NCBI GenBank assembly: GCA_963602355.1
Contig: CAVCIU010000036.1
Span: 1-18,244 of the forward strand
Origin: UBA791 sp963602355
GTDB taxonomy: Bacteria; Cyanobacteriota; Vampirovibrionia; Gastranaerophilales; Gastranaerophilaceae
Length of the DNA stretch: 18,244 nucleotides
Reading direction: 5' to 3'
The notes beneath the pieces were generated by a model that was not told the origin of the DNA, searched no databases, and saw only the letters and a list, made by a program, of their open reading frames with translations. The number at the start of each line of letters is the position of its first letter. Position 1 is the stretch's first letter. Of this stretch, positions 7,104 to 13,211 are shown in pieces. Position numbers and translations under genes: made by a program.

Positions 7104-8191
7104 TATTCTTCAGTATCCTCAATAAATCCTTTTAATAATGGTTCATATTTTTTGAATTTTGCAATCAATTCACCAGCATCTCTAACTGTTTTGATTTGTT
7201 TAATAAATTCTTTTTTAGGAACAGCTGGAATACCAACGATAATTGATTTAGCTGGGAATGATTTTGTAACACCAGCTTTAGCTGCGATAATTGAGTCGCT
7301 ACCGATTTCAATATGGTCAGCCAAACCAGCTTGACCAGCGATAACTACTCTGTCGCCGATAACACAGCTACCTGCAATACCAACTTGTGAAACAATCAAG
7401 CAACCTTTACCAACACGGCAGTTATGACCAATCATAACTTGGTCATCAATTTTTGTGTTAGCTCCGATAGTTGTATTTTCGATAGTACCACGGTCAATTG
7501 TAGTGTTTGCACCGATTTCAACGTTATCTTCAATTACTACTGAACCCAATGAAGGAATTTTGAAAATAACTTGTTGAGTGTTTTCTGATAATTCTTTACC
7601 TTTTCTAGCTTGTTCAATGTTATCAGGGTTTTCAGTTACAAAACTGAAACCGTCAGCACCAAGAGAAACACCGTTGTGGAAAATACAATCTTTACCAACT
7701 TTAACTCTTGTACCAATATTGATGCCAGAATGTAAGAAACAATTTTCGCCCAATTGAGCAGCTTCGCCAATATAACAATTTGCCAAAATTCTAGTTTTTG
7801 CACCAATTTTTGCGTGAGCAGCAACTACAACGTTAGGTCCGATTTTAACACCTTCACCTAATTCAGCAGTTGGGTCAACAACAGCAGAAGGGTGAACACC
7901 TCCATTAACTTTTGGTTCTTCATAGAATAAAGTTAATAATTTCATCATTGCAAGTCTTGGTCTTTCAACTTCAATAGTAGTCATTCTATCGATTGAAACG
8001 CCTAATGGAACTAATGCAGCTTTTGCTTTAGTTTTTGCAAGATTTTCAATTTCTTCTTCTTCAAAAGCTAACGCTAATGTTGATTCGTCGGCAAGTAGAG
8101 GTGGTGCAATCATTGATACTTCTGCATCTTCTACCTTGCTTAAGATACCGCCTACAATTTGTGCAATTTCTTCAACTTTGAATTTTGCCAT
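7103..8191 (-). CDS. lpxD: UDP-3-O-(3-hydroxyacyl)glucosamine N-acyltransferase (LpxD)
   Basis: A 362-residue enzyme adding the second hydroxyacyl chain (N-linked) in lipid A synthesis. It has an N-terminal uridine-binding domain (about 1-98), a long left-handed beta-helix of hexapeptide repeats (about 100-320, from VHPSAVVDPTAELG), and a C-terminal helical tail for ACP contact. The catalytic histidine is H256 in QVMIGHNCRVG, matching E. coli H239. GADGFSF (178-184) is the conserved loop. It is about 20 residues longer than E. coli LpxD, mostly in the C-terminal tail. AAGGAG lies 11 bases before the ATG and contains the stop codon of the preceding rfaE2 gene. Its own stop overlaps the lpxC start by one base. 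Confidence 0.97.
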   Translation of the reverse strand: MAKFKVEEIAQIVGGILSKVEDAEVSMIAPPLLADESTLALAFEEEEIENLAKTKAKAALVPLGVSIDRMTTIEVERPRLAMMKLLTLFYEEPKVNGGVHPSAVVDPTAELGEGVKIGPNVVVAAHAKIGAKTRILANCYIGEAAQLGENCFLHSGINIGTRVKVGKDCIFHNGVSLGADGFSFVTENPDNIEQARKGKELSENTQQVIFKIPSLGSVVIEDNVEIGANTTIDRGTIENTTIGANTKIDDQVMIGHNCRVGKGCLIVSQVGIAGSCVIGDRVVIAGQAGLADHIEIGSDSIIAAKAGVTKSFPAKSIIVGIPAVPKKEFIKQIKTVRDAGELIAKFKKYEPLLKGFIEDTEE

Positions 8192-8206
8192 TTTATCTTT
8201 TTCTCC

Positions 8207-8683
8207 TTAATTATGATGATTATTCATTTTATTAATAATGTTTGATGTAGATTTTCCTTCTACAAATGTTATAAATTCAACATGAATGTTGTTTTTCTTA
8301 ATCACATCAGCCTCTGGAAGAGTATCTAATGTGTAATCTCCACCTTTTGTATGTACATCTGGTTTTATGATGTCTAATAGGTTACGTGGTGTATCCTCAT
8401 CAAATATTACCACATAATCGACACAAGATAAAGCACATAAAATTTCTGCTCTGTCTCGTTCGTTATTTAGAGGTCTACTTTCGCCTTTTAAGCGCTTTAC
8501 AGAGGCATCAGAATTTAACATTACAATGCAAACATCTGCAAAAGTTTTTGTTTTTTGCAAGTAACGGACATGCCCTACATGCAACAAATCAAAGCAACCA
8601 TTTGTTGTTACTATTGTTTTACCTTGTTTTCTTAATTTTTCAATTGTTGAAACTAAATTTTCTTTTTCTATTAAATTAAACAT
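8207..8683 (-). CDS. rfaE2: D-glycero-beta-D-manno-heptose 1-phosphate adenylyltransferase (RfaE2/HldE C-domain type)
   Basis: A 158-residue single-domain nucleotidyltransferase. TTNGCFDLLHVGHVRYL (26-42) contains the HxGH signature (35-38) of the cytidylyl/adenylyltransferase superfamily. LNSDASVKRLKG, RPLNNERDRAEIL, FDEDTP, KGGDY and EGKSTSNII are characteristic of RfaE2, the adenylyltransferase half of E. coli HldE. It would convert heptose 1-phosphate and ATP to ADP-heptose for the LPS inner core. The kinase half is absent, so a separate RfaE1-type kinase should be elsewhere. The start overlaps the asd stop by one base (TAATG) with only a weak GGA upstream. Its stop lies inside the lpxD Shine-Dalgarno. 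A different glycerol- or ethanolamine-type cytidylyltransferase activity is less likely given the C-terminal motifs. Confidence 0.92.
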   Translation of the reverse strand: MFNLIEKENLVSTIEKLRKQGKTIVTTNGCFDLLHVGHVRYLQKTKTFADVCIVMLNSDASVKRLKGESRPLNNERDRAEILCALSCVDYVVIFDEDTPRNLLDIIKPDVHTKGGDYTLDTLPEADVIKKNNIHVEFITFVEGKSTSNIINKMNNHHN

Positions 8684-9702
8684 TAGTATAATCCTTGTTC
8701 AATAACTAATTTTGCTAATCTTACAGTGTTTAAAGCTGCACCAATTCTTAAATTGTCGGCAACACAGAAGAAGGAAATACCATTATCAAATGCTAAACAT
8801 TTTCTAATTCTGCCCACATAAACTGGGTCTTTGCCTTCTGCTTCTGTTGGAACTGGATATACATAATTTGCTGTATCATCAACAACTTCAATGCCATAAG
8901 CATTTTTTAGAACTTCTGTTACAGAAGCTTTATCAACTTTTTCTTCAAATTCAACATCAACAGCTTCACTGTGGCTTACAAATACTGGAACTCTTACTGC
9001 AGTACAAGTAATTGGTGTATCTTCTGCTAAGTGAAGAATTTTCTTTGTTTCTCTAACGACTTTCATTTCTTCGTTTGTGTAATCATTGTCGCAGAACACG
9101 TCAATTTGCGGAATACAGTTGAAGGCAATATCTTTTTTGAAAGCAACTGGTTCAAATTTTTCGCCGTTTAATTTTGCTTGTGTAGAATTTTTCAATTCAT
9201 TAATCGCTTTTAAACCAGCACCTGAAACTGATTGATAAGTAGAAACAATCAATCTTTTAATTTTAAATTTTTTATTCAAAGGTTCTAATGCTAACATCAA
9301 TTGAGAAGTTGAGCAATTTGGATTTGCAATAATACCTTTGTGTAATTTTAAATCTTCATCATTAACACCAGCAATAACCAATGGAACATCTTTATCCATT
9401 CTGAAAGCGCTTGAGTTATCAATGATTACACCGCCACGTTTAACAATTTCTGGTGCAAACATTTTACTTGTAGAACCACCCGCAGATGCTAATACTACAT
9501 TTACACCGTCAAAACTTTCTGGTGTAGCTTCTTCTACAGTATATTCTTTGCCGTCAAACATAATCTTTGAACCAGCAGATTTTTTACTTGATAAAAATTT
9601 AATTGTATTATAAGGAACTTCTAGTTCTTTTAAAATTTCTAAGATATGTCTTCCTACAACACCTGTTGCACCTAAAACAGCTAAATTAGCTTTTCCTGTC
9701 AT
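8683..9702 (-). CDS. asd: Aspartate-semialdehyde dehydrogenase
   Basis: A 339-residue NADP-dependent enzyme reducing aspartyl phosphate to aspartate semialdehyde, shared by the DAP/lysine, threonine and methionine pathways. The open frame extends to an ATG at 9741, but that lies inside dapB. The ATG at 9702 (MTGKANLAVLGATG) has AGGAG 8 bases upstream and starts at the family's usual N-terminus. GATGVVG (11-17) binds NADP; the catalytic cysteine is C130 in NPNCSTS; SVSGAG is at 158-163; R237 and H244 (RVPVFVSHSEA) complete the active site. The length is typical of the Gram-positive/cyanobacterial-type Asd. It follows dapB by 14 bases and overlaps rfaE2 by one base, so all three should be co-transcribed. 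Confidence 0.97.
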   Translation of the reverse strand: MTGKANLAVLGATGVVGRHILEILKELEVPYNTIKFLSSKKSAGSKIMFDGKEYTVEEATPESFDGVNVVLASAGGSTSKMFAPEIVKRGGVIIDNSSAFRMDKDVPLVIAGVNDEDLKLHKGIIANPNCSTSQLMLALEPLNKKFKIKRLIVSTYQSVSGAGLKAINELKNSTQAKLNGEKFEPVAFKKDIAFNCIPQIDVFCDNDYTNEEMKVVRETKKILHLAEDTPITCTAVRVPVFVSHSEAVDVEFEEKVDKASVTEVLKNAYGIEVVDDTANYVYPVPTEAEGKDPVYVGRIRKCLAFDNGISFFCVADNLRIGAALNTVRLAKLVIEQGLY

Positions 9703-9716
9703 AATTTTATCTCCTG

Positions 9717-10463
9717 TTATAAAATATTTTCTAATCCCCAAACGAATTCATCATGTTCAGCAATGTATTCAACTGCCATTTTAACCCCTGGCATATAACA
9801 TGCTCTATTTGATGAATCGTGTCTAATAGTTAAAATTTGTCCATCGCTACCGAATAAAACTTCTTGAGAAGCCATATATCCAGGCATACGAACTGAATGA
9901 ATATGAATATTTGAATAAGAGTCTCCGCCTCTTGAGCCCTCAATCAATTCTTTCTCAGCACAATTGCCGTTTGTGAATGAGTTTTTAGCTTCGCTCATCA
10001 TTTTAGCAGTTTTAACTGCAGTACCAGAAGGTGCATCTTTCTTTTGGTTATGATGAAGTTCAATAATTTCTGCATTATCAAAATATTTTGCAGCTTTTTT
10101 TGCAAATTCCATCATCAAAACCGCACCTGTAGAAAAGTTTGGAGCAATAAAGCAACCTATGCCTTTTTCAGAAGTTAGTTTTCTCAAGTTTTCAATCTGT
10201 TCATCTGATAAACCTGTTGTACCAATTACAGGTCTAACTCCGTTATTCAAACAATCCATTGCATTCTTATATACAGAATCAGGATTTGTAAAATCAACTA
10301 AAACATCAATTTCACTATTCTTACAAGCTTCTTCAATAGAAGTATAATCTGCATCTTTTATATCAATTGTGGCAATAAGTTGAAGATTTGGTGATTCTTT
10401 GACCATTTTTACAACTTCTTTACCCATTTTTCCGCTTGCACCGCAAACTGCAACTTTAACCAT
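9717..10463 (-). CDS. dapB: 4-hydroxy-tetrahydrodipicolinate reductase (DapB)
   Basis: A 248-residue reductase in the diaminopimelate/lysine pathway, using NAD(P)H. The start at 10463 (MVKVAVCGASGKMG) is chosen over an in-frame ATG at 10502 because GAGGAA lies 7 bases before it and the nucleotide-binding loop GASGKMG (8-14) should be near the N-terminus. GTTGL (81-85) and APNFSTG (107-113) are standard. The active-site block ELHHNQKKDAPSGTA contains H137 and K141, matching E. coli H159 and K163. The C-terminal ITIRH-type segment (LTIRHDSSNR) is present. It is the first gene of the envelope cluster, with a candidate promoter at 10486-10515, and diverges from the skp-like gene. The length is normal. 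Confidence 0.97.
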   Translation of the reverse strand: MVKVAVCGASGKMGKEVVKMVKESPNLQLIATIDIKDADYTSIEEACKNSEIDVLVDFTNPDSVYKNAMDCLNNGVRPVIGTTGLSDEQIENLRKLTSEKGIGCFIAPNFSTGAVLMMEFAKKAAKYFDNAEIIELHHNQKKDAPSGTAVKTAKMMSEAKNSFTNGNCAEKELIEGSRGGDSYSNIHIHSVRMPGYMASQEVLFGSDGQILTIRHDSSNRACYMPGVKMAVEYIAEHDEFVWGLENIL

Positions 10464-10485
10464 ATTTATATTCCTCTTTTTTATT

Positions 10486-10515
10486 ATCTTATCTAAAAAC
10501 ATAACTTCGTTTCAA
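10486..10515 (-). promoter_or_regulatory. Candidate promoter of the dapB-to-fabZ envelope operon
   Basis: On the minus strand TTGAAA (10510-10515), an 18-base spacer and TAAGAT (10486-10491), with the ATG of dapB 22 bases beyond. No other convincing promoter is seen between dapB and fabZ, so this may drive six genes. Confidence 0.45.
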
Positions 10516-10580
10516 ATATGTATTAAAACTTTACATGTAATATTAATCAATTTTCTAATACAAAAGAAAATTTTTTATTA

Positions 10581-10586
10581 TATAAT
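10581..10586 (+). promoter_or_regulatory. Candidate -10 element for the skp-like gene
   Basis: A perfect TATAAT 25 bases upstream of the ATG at 10612, within an A/T-only tract. No good -35 at 16-18 bases; the upstream A- and T-tracts may compensate. AAAGGA at about 10599-10604 is the ribosome-binding site. Confidence 0.45.
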
Positions 10587-10611
10587 AAGAAAAAAAAGAA
10601 AGGACTATCAC

Positions 10612-11082
10612 ATGAAAAATTTAAAAATATTAGGTATCGTAGCATTTGCGTTTGTATTAGGTTTGGGTGTAAATAACTTTGCAATGTCTCAATCACCAGC
10701 AGCATACAAAGTTGCAGTTGTAGATGTTCCAAAATTAGTTGAATCTTCAAACCAAGTTAAAGCATTAAAGAAAGAACAACTAAAAAATATTGAAGATATG
10801 AAAAAATTCGTTGAAAATGCAAAAGCTGACGTTGATAGACAATCAACAGATGAAAACAAAGCAAAATTAGCTAACAAATATCAACAATCATTAGTTCAAA
10901 AAAGAAAAGCTAATGCTGAAAGCTATTCTAAAAAATTAGCAGAAATTGATAAGAAAATCTCAAATATTATTACTAAACAAGCACAATCTTCTGGTTATGA
11001 TTTAGTACTTGCAAAAGGCACAGTATTATATGGTGGTGAAGACATCACAGCAGAAATTGCTAAAGAAGTAAACAAAAAATAA
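10612..11082 (+). CDS. Skp/OmpH-family periplasmic chaperone
   Basis: A 156-residue exported, lysine-rich helical protein of the OmpH/Skp family (E. coli Skp is 161). An open frame extends upstream to 10399 but overlaps dapB in the other direction; the ATG at 10612 has AAAGGA about 8 bases before it and begins a clear signal peptide (MKNLKILG, a hydrophobic core to about residue 20, cut probably after AMS at 26). The mature start YKVAVVDVPKLVESS is the typical short strand of the family. Residues about 50-125 form a long charged coiled coil, and the C-terminus returns to strand (YDLVLAKGTVLYGG). The Skp trimer holds unfolded outer-membrane proteins in the periplasm. It diverges from the lipid A cluster; in many proteobacteria skp lies directly beside lpxD. 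A terminator follows. Confidence 0.88.
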   Translation: MKNLKILGIVAFAFVLGLGVNNFAMSQSPAAYKVAVVDVPKLVESSNQVKALKKEQLKNIEDMKKFVENAKADVDRQSTDENKAKLANKYQQSLVQKRKANAESYSKKLAEIDKKISNIITKQAQSSGYDLVLAKGTVLYGGEDITAEIAKEVNKK

Positions 11083-11102
11083 GAGATTTAAAATATTTTA
11101 AG

Positions 11103-11129
11103 AGGGCTTAATCTTTCAGATTAAGCCCT
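11103..11129 (+). terminator. Rho-independent terminator after the skp-like gene
   Basis: AGGGCTTAATCT (11103-11114) pairs over 12 bases with 11118-11129 around TTC, followed by TTCTAT. The T-tract is short. The next gene's ATG is only 14 bases past the stem, so that gene is reached by read-through or has a start or promoter very close by. Confidence 0.8.
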
Positions 11130-11143
11130 TTCTATAAAAAATT

Positions 11144-11725
11144 ATGAGAGAAGAAGAGAAACAAGAATTATTAAATATGGTCAAAAATCGTCCACAAGAA
11201 CTTTGTAGAATGTGTGGCGATTGTTGCCGTGTTGTAACTACAAAATTCACCTATAAAGAACTCCTTGAAAAGAAGGCTCAAGGCGACGACTCAGCAACAG
11301 ATTTTTTAAGTGTTTTTGTACCTTTCGACACAATTGAAGAAGCGAAAAAAGAATCCGCAGAAATCGTAGAAAATATTCTTTCAAGAACATCTCAAAAGTC
11401 TGAAGACATAACTTTTTACAAGTGCAAATACCTAAGAGATGACAACAAATGTGGAGATTACGAACACAGACCACTTCTTTGCAGACTAAACCCATTTTCC
11501 GCGTGGTCAATAGTTCCTCCCCATTGCGGGTTTCAAGGTTGGTTAGAAGAACAAAAAGCCCACAAAATTCAAGAAATTAAACATCAAAAGGATAATTTAC
11601 GAGAATTAAATGAGCTTTTGAAATTAGCCAAAAATCAAGACCAAATTAACGAAATTAATAAAAGAATTGGTAAAATAAATGACATTTTAAAATTTTACGA
11701 AAAATATGGTTCTGAAAATTGGTAA
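11144..11725 (+). CDS. CxxCxxCC (YkgJ-type) putative metal-cluster protein
   Basis: A 193-residue protein with the signature of the YkgJ/UPF0153 family (zinc- or iron-sulfur-cluster binding). CRMCGDCCR gives C21, C24, C27 and C28; C94 and C103 follow in CKYLRDDNKCGDYEHRP; C113 in RPLLCRLNPF; and C128 in PPHCGF. The family binds a metal cluster, but its biochemical role is not settled. Residues about 135-185 are a charged helical, probably coiled-coil extension (KHQKDNLRELNELLKLA) beyond the core domain. There is no clear Shine-Dalgarno at the ATG used; ATG 11177 (residue 12) is an alternative that keeps all cysteines. It follows the skp terminator by 14 bases and ends one base from the convergent thioredoxin gene. 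Confidence 0.85.
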   Translation: MREEEKQELLNMVKNRPQELCRMCGDCCRVVTTKFTYKELLEKKAQGDDSATDFLSVFVPFDTIEEAKKESAEIVENILSRTSQKSEDITFYKCKYLRDDNKCGDYEHRPLLCRLNPFSAWSIVPPHCGFQGWLEEQKAHKIQEIKHQKDNLRELNELLKLAKNQDQINEINKRIGKINDILKFYEKYGSENW

Positions 11726-11726
11726 T

Positions 11727-12044
11727 CTATAAATGTCTTTGAATAGCTTCTTCAAGTTGCGGTTTTGTATGCAAACCAGACATTCTCTCAACAGGTTGAC
11801 CATTTTTGAAAACAATCAATGTCGGAATAGAAATAATATCAAACATTTTTGAAAGAATAGATTCCTCTTCAACATTAACTTTTCCGACGAAAGCTTTTTT
11901 AGAAATTTCATCAGCTAAAGCATCAACAATTGGAACTTGTTGTCTACAAGGTCCACACCAAGGTGCCCAAAAATCAACCAGTGAAACACCTTTGCCCTTA
12001 GTAATCATTTCATCAAAAGTTTTTCTATTTAAGTTTGCTGCCAT
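11727..12044 (-). CDS. trxA: Thioredoxin
   Basis: A 105-residue cytosolic thioredoxin that reduces protein disulfides. The active site WCGPC is at 29-33 (C30, C33) within VDFWAPWCGPC. The cis-proline is P74 in SIPT, followed by LIVFKNGQPVERMSG. The length and fold order match E. coli TrxA (109). One difference is that the residue after the motif is R rather than the common K. No signal peptide is present, so it is not a periplasmic Tlp/Dsb protein. AAGGAG lies 7 bases before the ATG, and a good promoter (TTGTTA-17-TATATT) lies at 12065-12093. The stop is one base from the stop of the convergent YkgJ-type gene with no terminator between, so transcripts probably overlap. Confidence 0.96.
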   Translation of the reverse strand: MAANLNRKTFDEMITKGKGVSLVDFWAPWCGPCRQQVPIVDALADEISKKAFVGKVNVEEESILSKMFDIISIPTLIVFKNGQPVERMSGLHTKPQLEEAIQRHL

Positions 12045-12064
12045 AAAATATCTCCTTTTTAGAA

Positions 12065-12093
12065 AATATAAAAGGAGTATAAAAGTTTAACAA
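12065..12093 (-). promoter_or_regulatory. Sigma70-type promoter of the thioredoxin gene
   Basis: On the minus strand TTGTTA (12088-12093), an exact 17-base spacer, and TATATT (12065-12070). The predicted start is near 12058, giving a leader of about 14 bases that carries AAGGAG. Confidence 0.65.
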
Positions 12094-12143
12094 TTAGACA
12101 GTTAACTATATTACACTAAAGCAAATAATAAGACCTTTTCAAT

Positions 12144-12174
12144 AAAAACTCCCCTTACACAAAGAGGAGTTTTT
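12144..12174. terminator. Hairpin terminator downstream of the duplicated-repeat orphan gene
   Basis: AAAAACTCC (12144-12152) pairs with GGAGTTTTT (12166-12174) over 9 bases, with a 13-base loop. Downstream on the minus strand is TTTTTATTG, and on the plus strand TTTTTATTTTT. It lies 18 bases past the stop at 12193, so the minus-strand gene is its likely client. Confidence 0.7.
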
Positions 12175-12192
12175 ATTTTTAAATTTTATCAA

Positions 12193-13056
12193 TTATTTAA
12201 TCTTTGCTAAAACTGCTTCTCTGGAAATAGTTTTGCCGTTGCATTTATACGTAATTTTATCACCAGAGATTTTAGCTGTTACATCTTCCGGTAAAGTTTT
12301 TCCACCTAAATCAGCTTGAACTTTTGCATTAAATTCTGTTTTAGTAATATATTTATTTTTACCAAAAGTTTTTACTGGAATAATTTCTTCACCTAGAGTT
12401 TTCTTACCAGTTTTTGCATCAGTAACAACCAATTTTCTAACTTTGTTACCGTTGTCATCATGATAAACACCGATTTGTGTATCTTTTTGACCATTTACTG
12501 TACGTTCCCAAATACGAGTTTCTGGAGGAAAATCACCAGAAATATATTTATTGTTACCAAAAGTTTTTGTTGCAGCCAAAGTATCACCTGCAGTACCGTC
12601 AGCATTTAATTCACAACGAACCTTTTGACCTTTTTCATTTTTAGTAACAAGAATCTCTTTCTTTTCACCGTCAACCGAACGTTTTATAACTTTACCTTCT
12701 GCCTTAGGTTTATCTTCAGTTTTTGGTTTTTCTTCTGCTTTAGGAGCTTCCTTTTTACCAAGCATACCAGAAATCTTTGACCAAGATTCATCACTCAATG
12801 AAACTGCACCTTCTTTTGCTATAAAATTGCTTTTCCAATTTTCTTTTTTATCAATAGTTGAAACATCATTACCACCAGAGAAAATACTTGTATCATTAGG
12901 ATTTTTCTCTTTACGAGCAGCTTGTTCTTCATCAACAGTTTTCATAACATCTTGCCAAACGGTTGTATCAATCTTTTTGCATTCAGCTTTTGATAAACCT
13001 AGTTTCGATGCAATTGCTTGCGTTAAACCCTGATTTTTCTTGATTTCAATATCCAT
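12193..13056 (-). CDS. Orphan lysine-rich protein with a duplicated KTFGxNKYI repeat
   Basis: A 287-residue protein of a family I do not recognise. There is no signal peptide or membrane segment. Residues 1-45 (GLTQAIASKLGLSKAECKKID) look like a small helical domain. A linker contains SIFSGGNDVS (57-66). Residues 101-121 are a Lys/Pro/Glu low-complexity stretch (APKAEEKPKTEDKPK). Two copies of a beta-rich unit follow: RSVDGEKK to KTFGNNKYI (about 126-171) and RTVNGQKD to KTFGKNKYI (about 185-237). Each has GxKVR in the middle. The C-terminus (238-287) is a further small domain. AGGAG lies about 10 bases before the ATG. It is transcribed alone, divergent from the permease gene. The composition suggests a scaffold, adhesin-like or effector-like protein, but function is unknown. 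Confidence 0.85.
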   Translation of the reverse strand: MDIEIKKNQGLTQAIASKLGLSKAECKKIDTTVWQDVMKTVDEEQAARKEKNPNDTSIFSGGNDVSTIDKKENWKSNFIAKEGAVSLSDESWSKISGMLGKKEAPKAEEKPKTEDKPKAEGKVIKRSVDGEKKEILVTKNEKGQKVRCELNADGTAGDTLAATKTFGNNKYISGDFPPETRIWERTVNGQKDTQIGVYHDDNGNKVRKLVVTDAKTGKKTLGEEIIPVKTFGKNKYITKTEFNAKVQADLGGKTLPEDVTAKISGDKITYKCNGKTISREAVLAKIK

Positions 13057-13093
13057 ATATAATTTCTCCTATAATTTGCATAGTTTTTCATGA

Positions 13094-13125
13094 AGTATAA
13101 AACATGTGAATAAAAAAAATTGCCT
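13094..13125 (-). promoter_or_regulatory. Candidate promoter with AGGCAA/T-tract element
   Basis: On the minus strand AGGCAA followed by eight T (13112-13125) precedes TATACT (13094-13099), a good -10, about 40 bases upstream of the ATG at 13056. The same AGGCAA plus T-tract occurs upstream of the gene at 15115-16878. The T-tract could be a bent-DNA or UP-like element, or part of a regulator site. No clear -35 is seen. Confidence 0.35.
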
Positions 13126-13211
13126 AATTTAGGATTTAAAATGTTTTGATATGTAAAAATAACTCTAAAAATCTAAAAACAAAGACGTGTTTGTGCTAAG
13201 GTTAAAAGAGT

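Noticed and set aside
9703..9741. Extended N-terminus of asd (13 extra residues)
   Set aside because: It overlaps dapB, lacks a ribosome-binding site, and the family begins just before the GATGVVG loop; the ATG at 9702 has AGGAG.
10399..10611. 71-residue upstream extension of the skp-like frame
   Set aside because: It runs antisense through dapB and its promoter; a clean signal peptide and ribosome-binding site begin at 10612.
13057..13211. Possible riboswitch or leader RNA between the orphan gene and the permease
   Set aside because: No GC-rich paired elements or known aptamer pattern; only A/T tracts and weak promoter-like hexamers.
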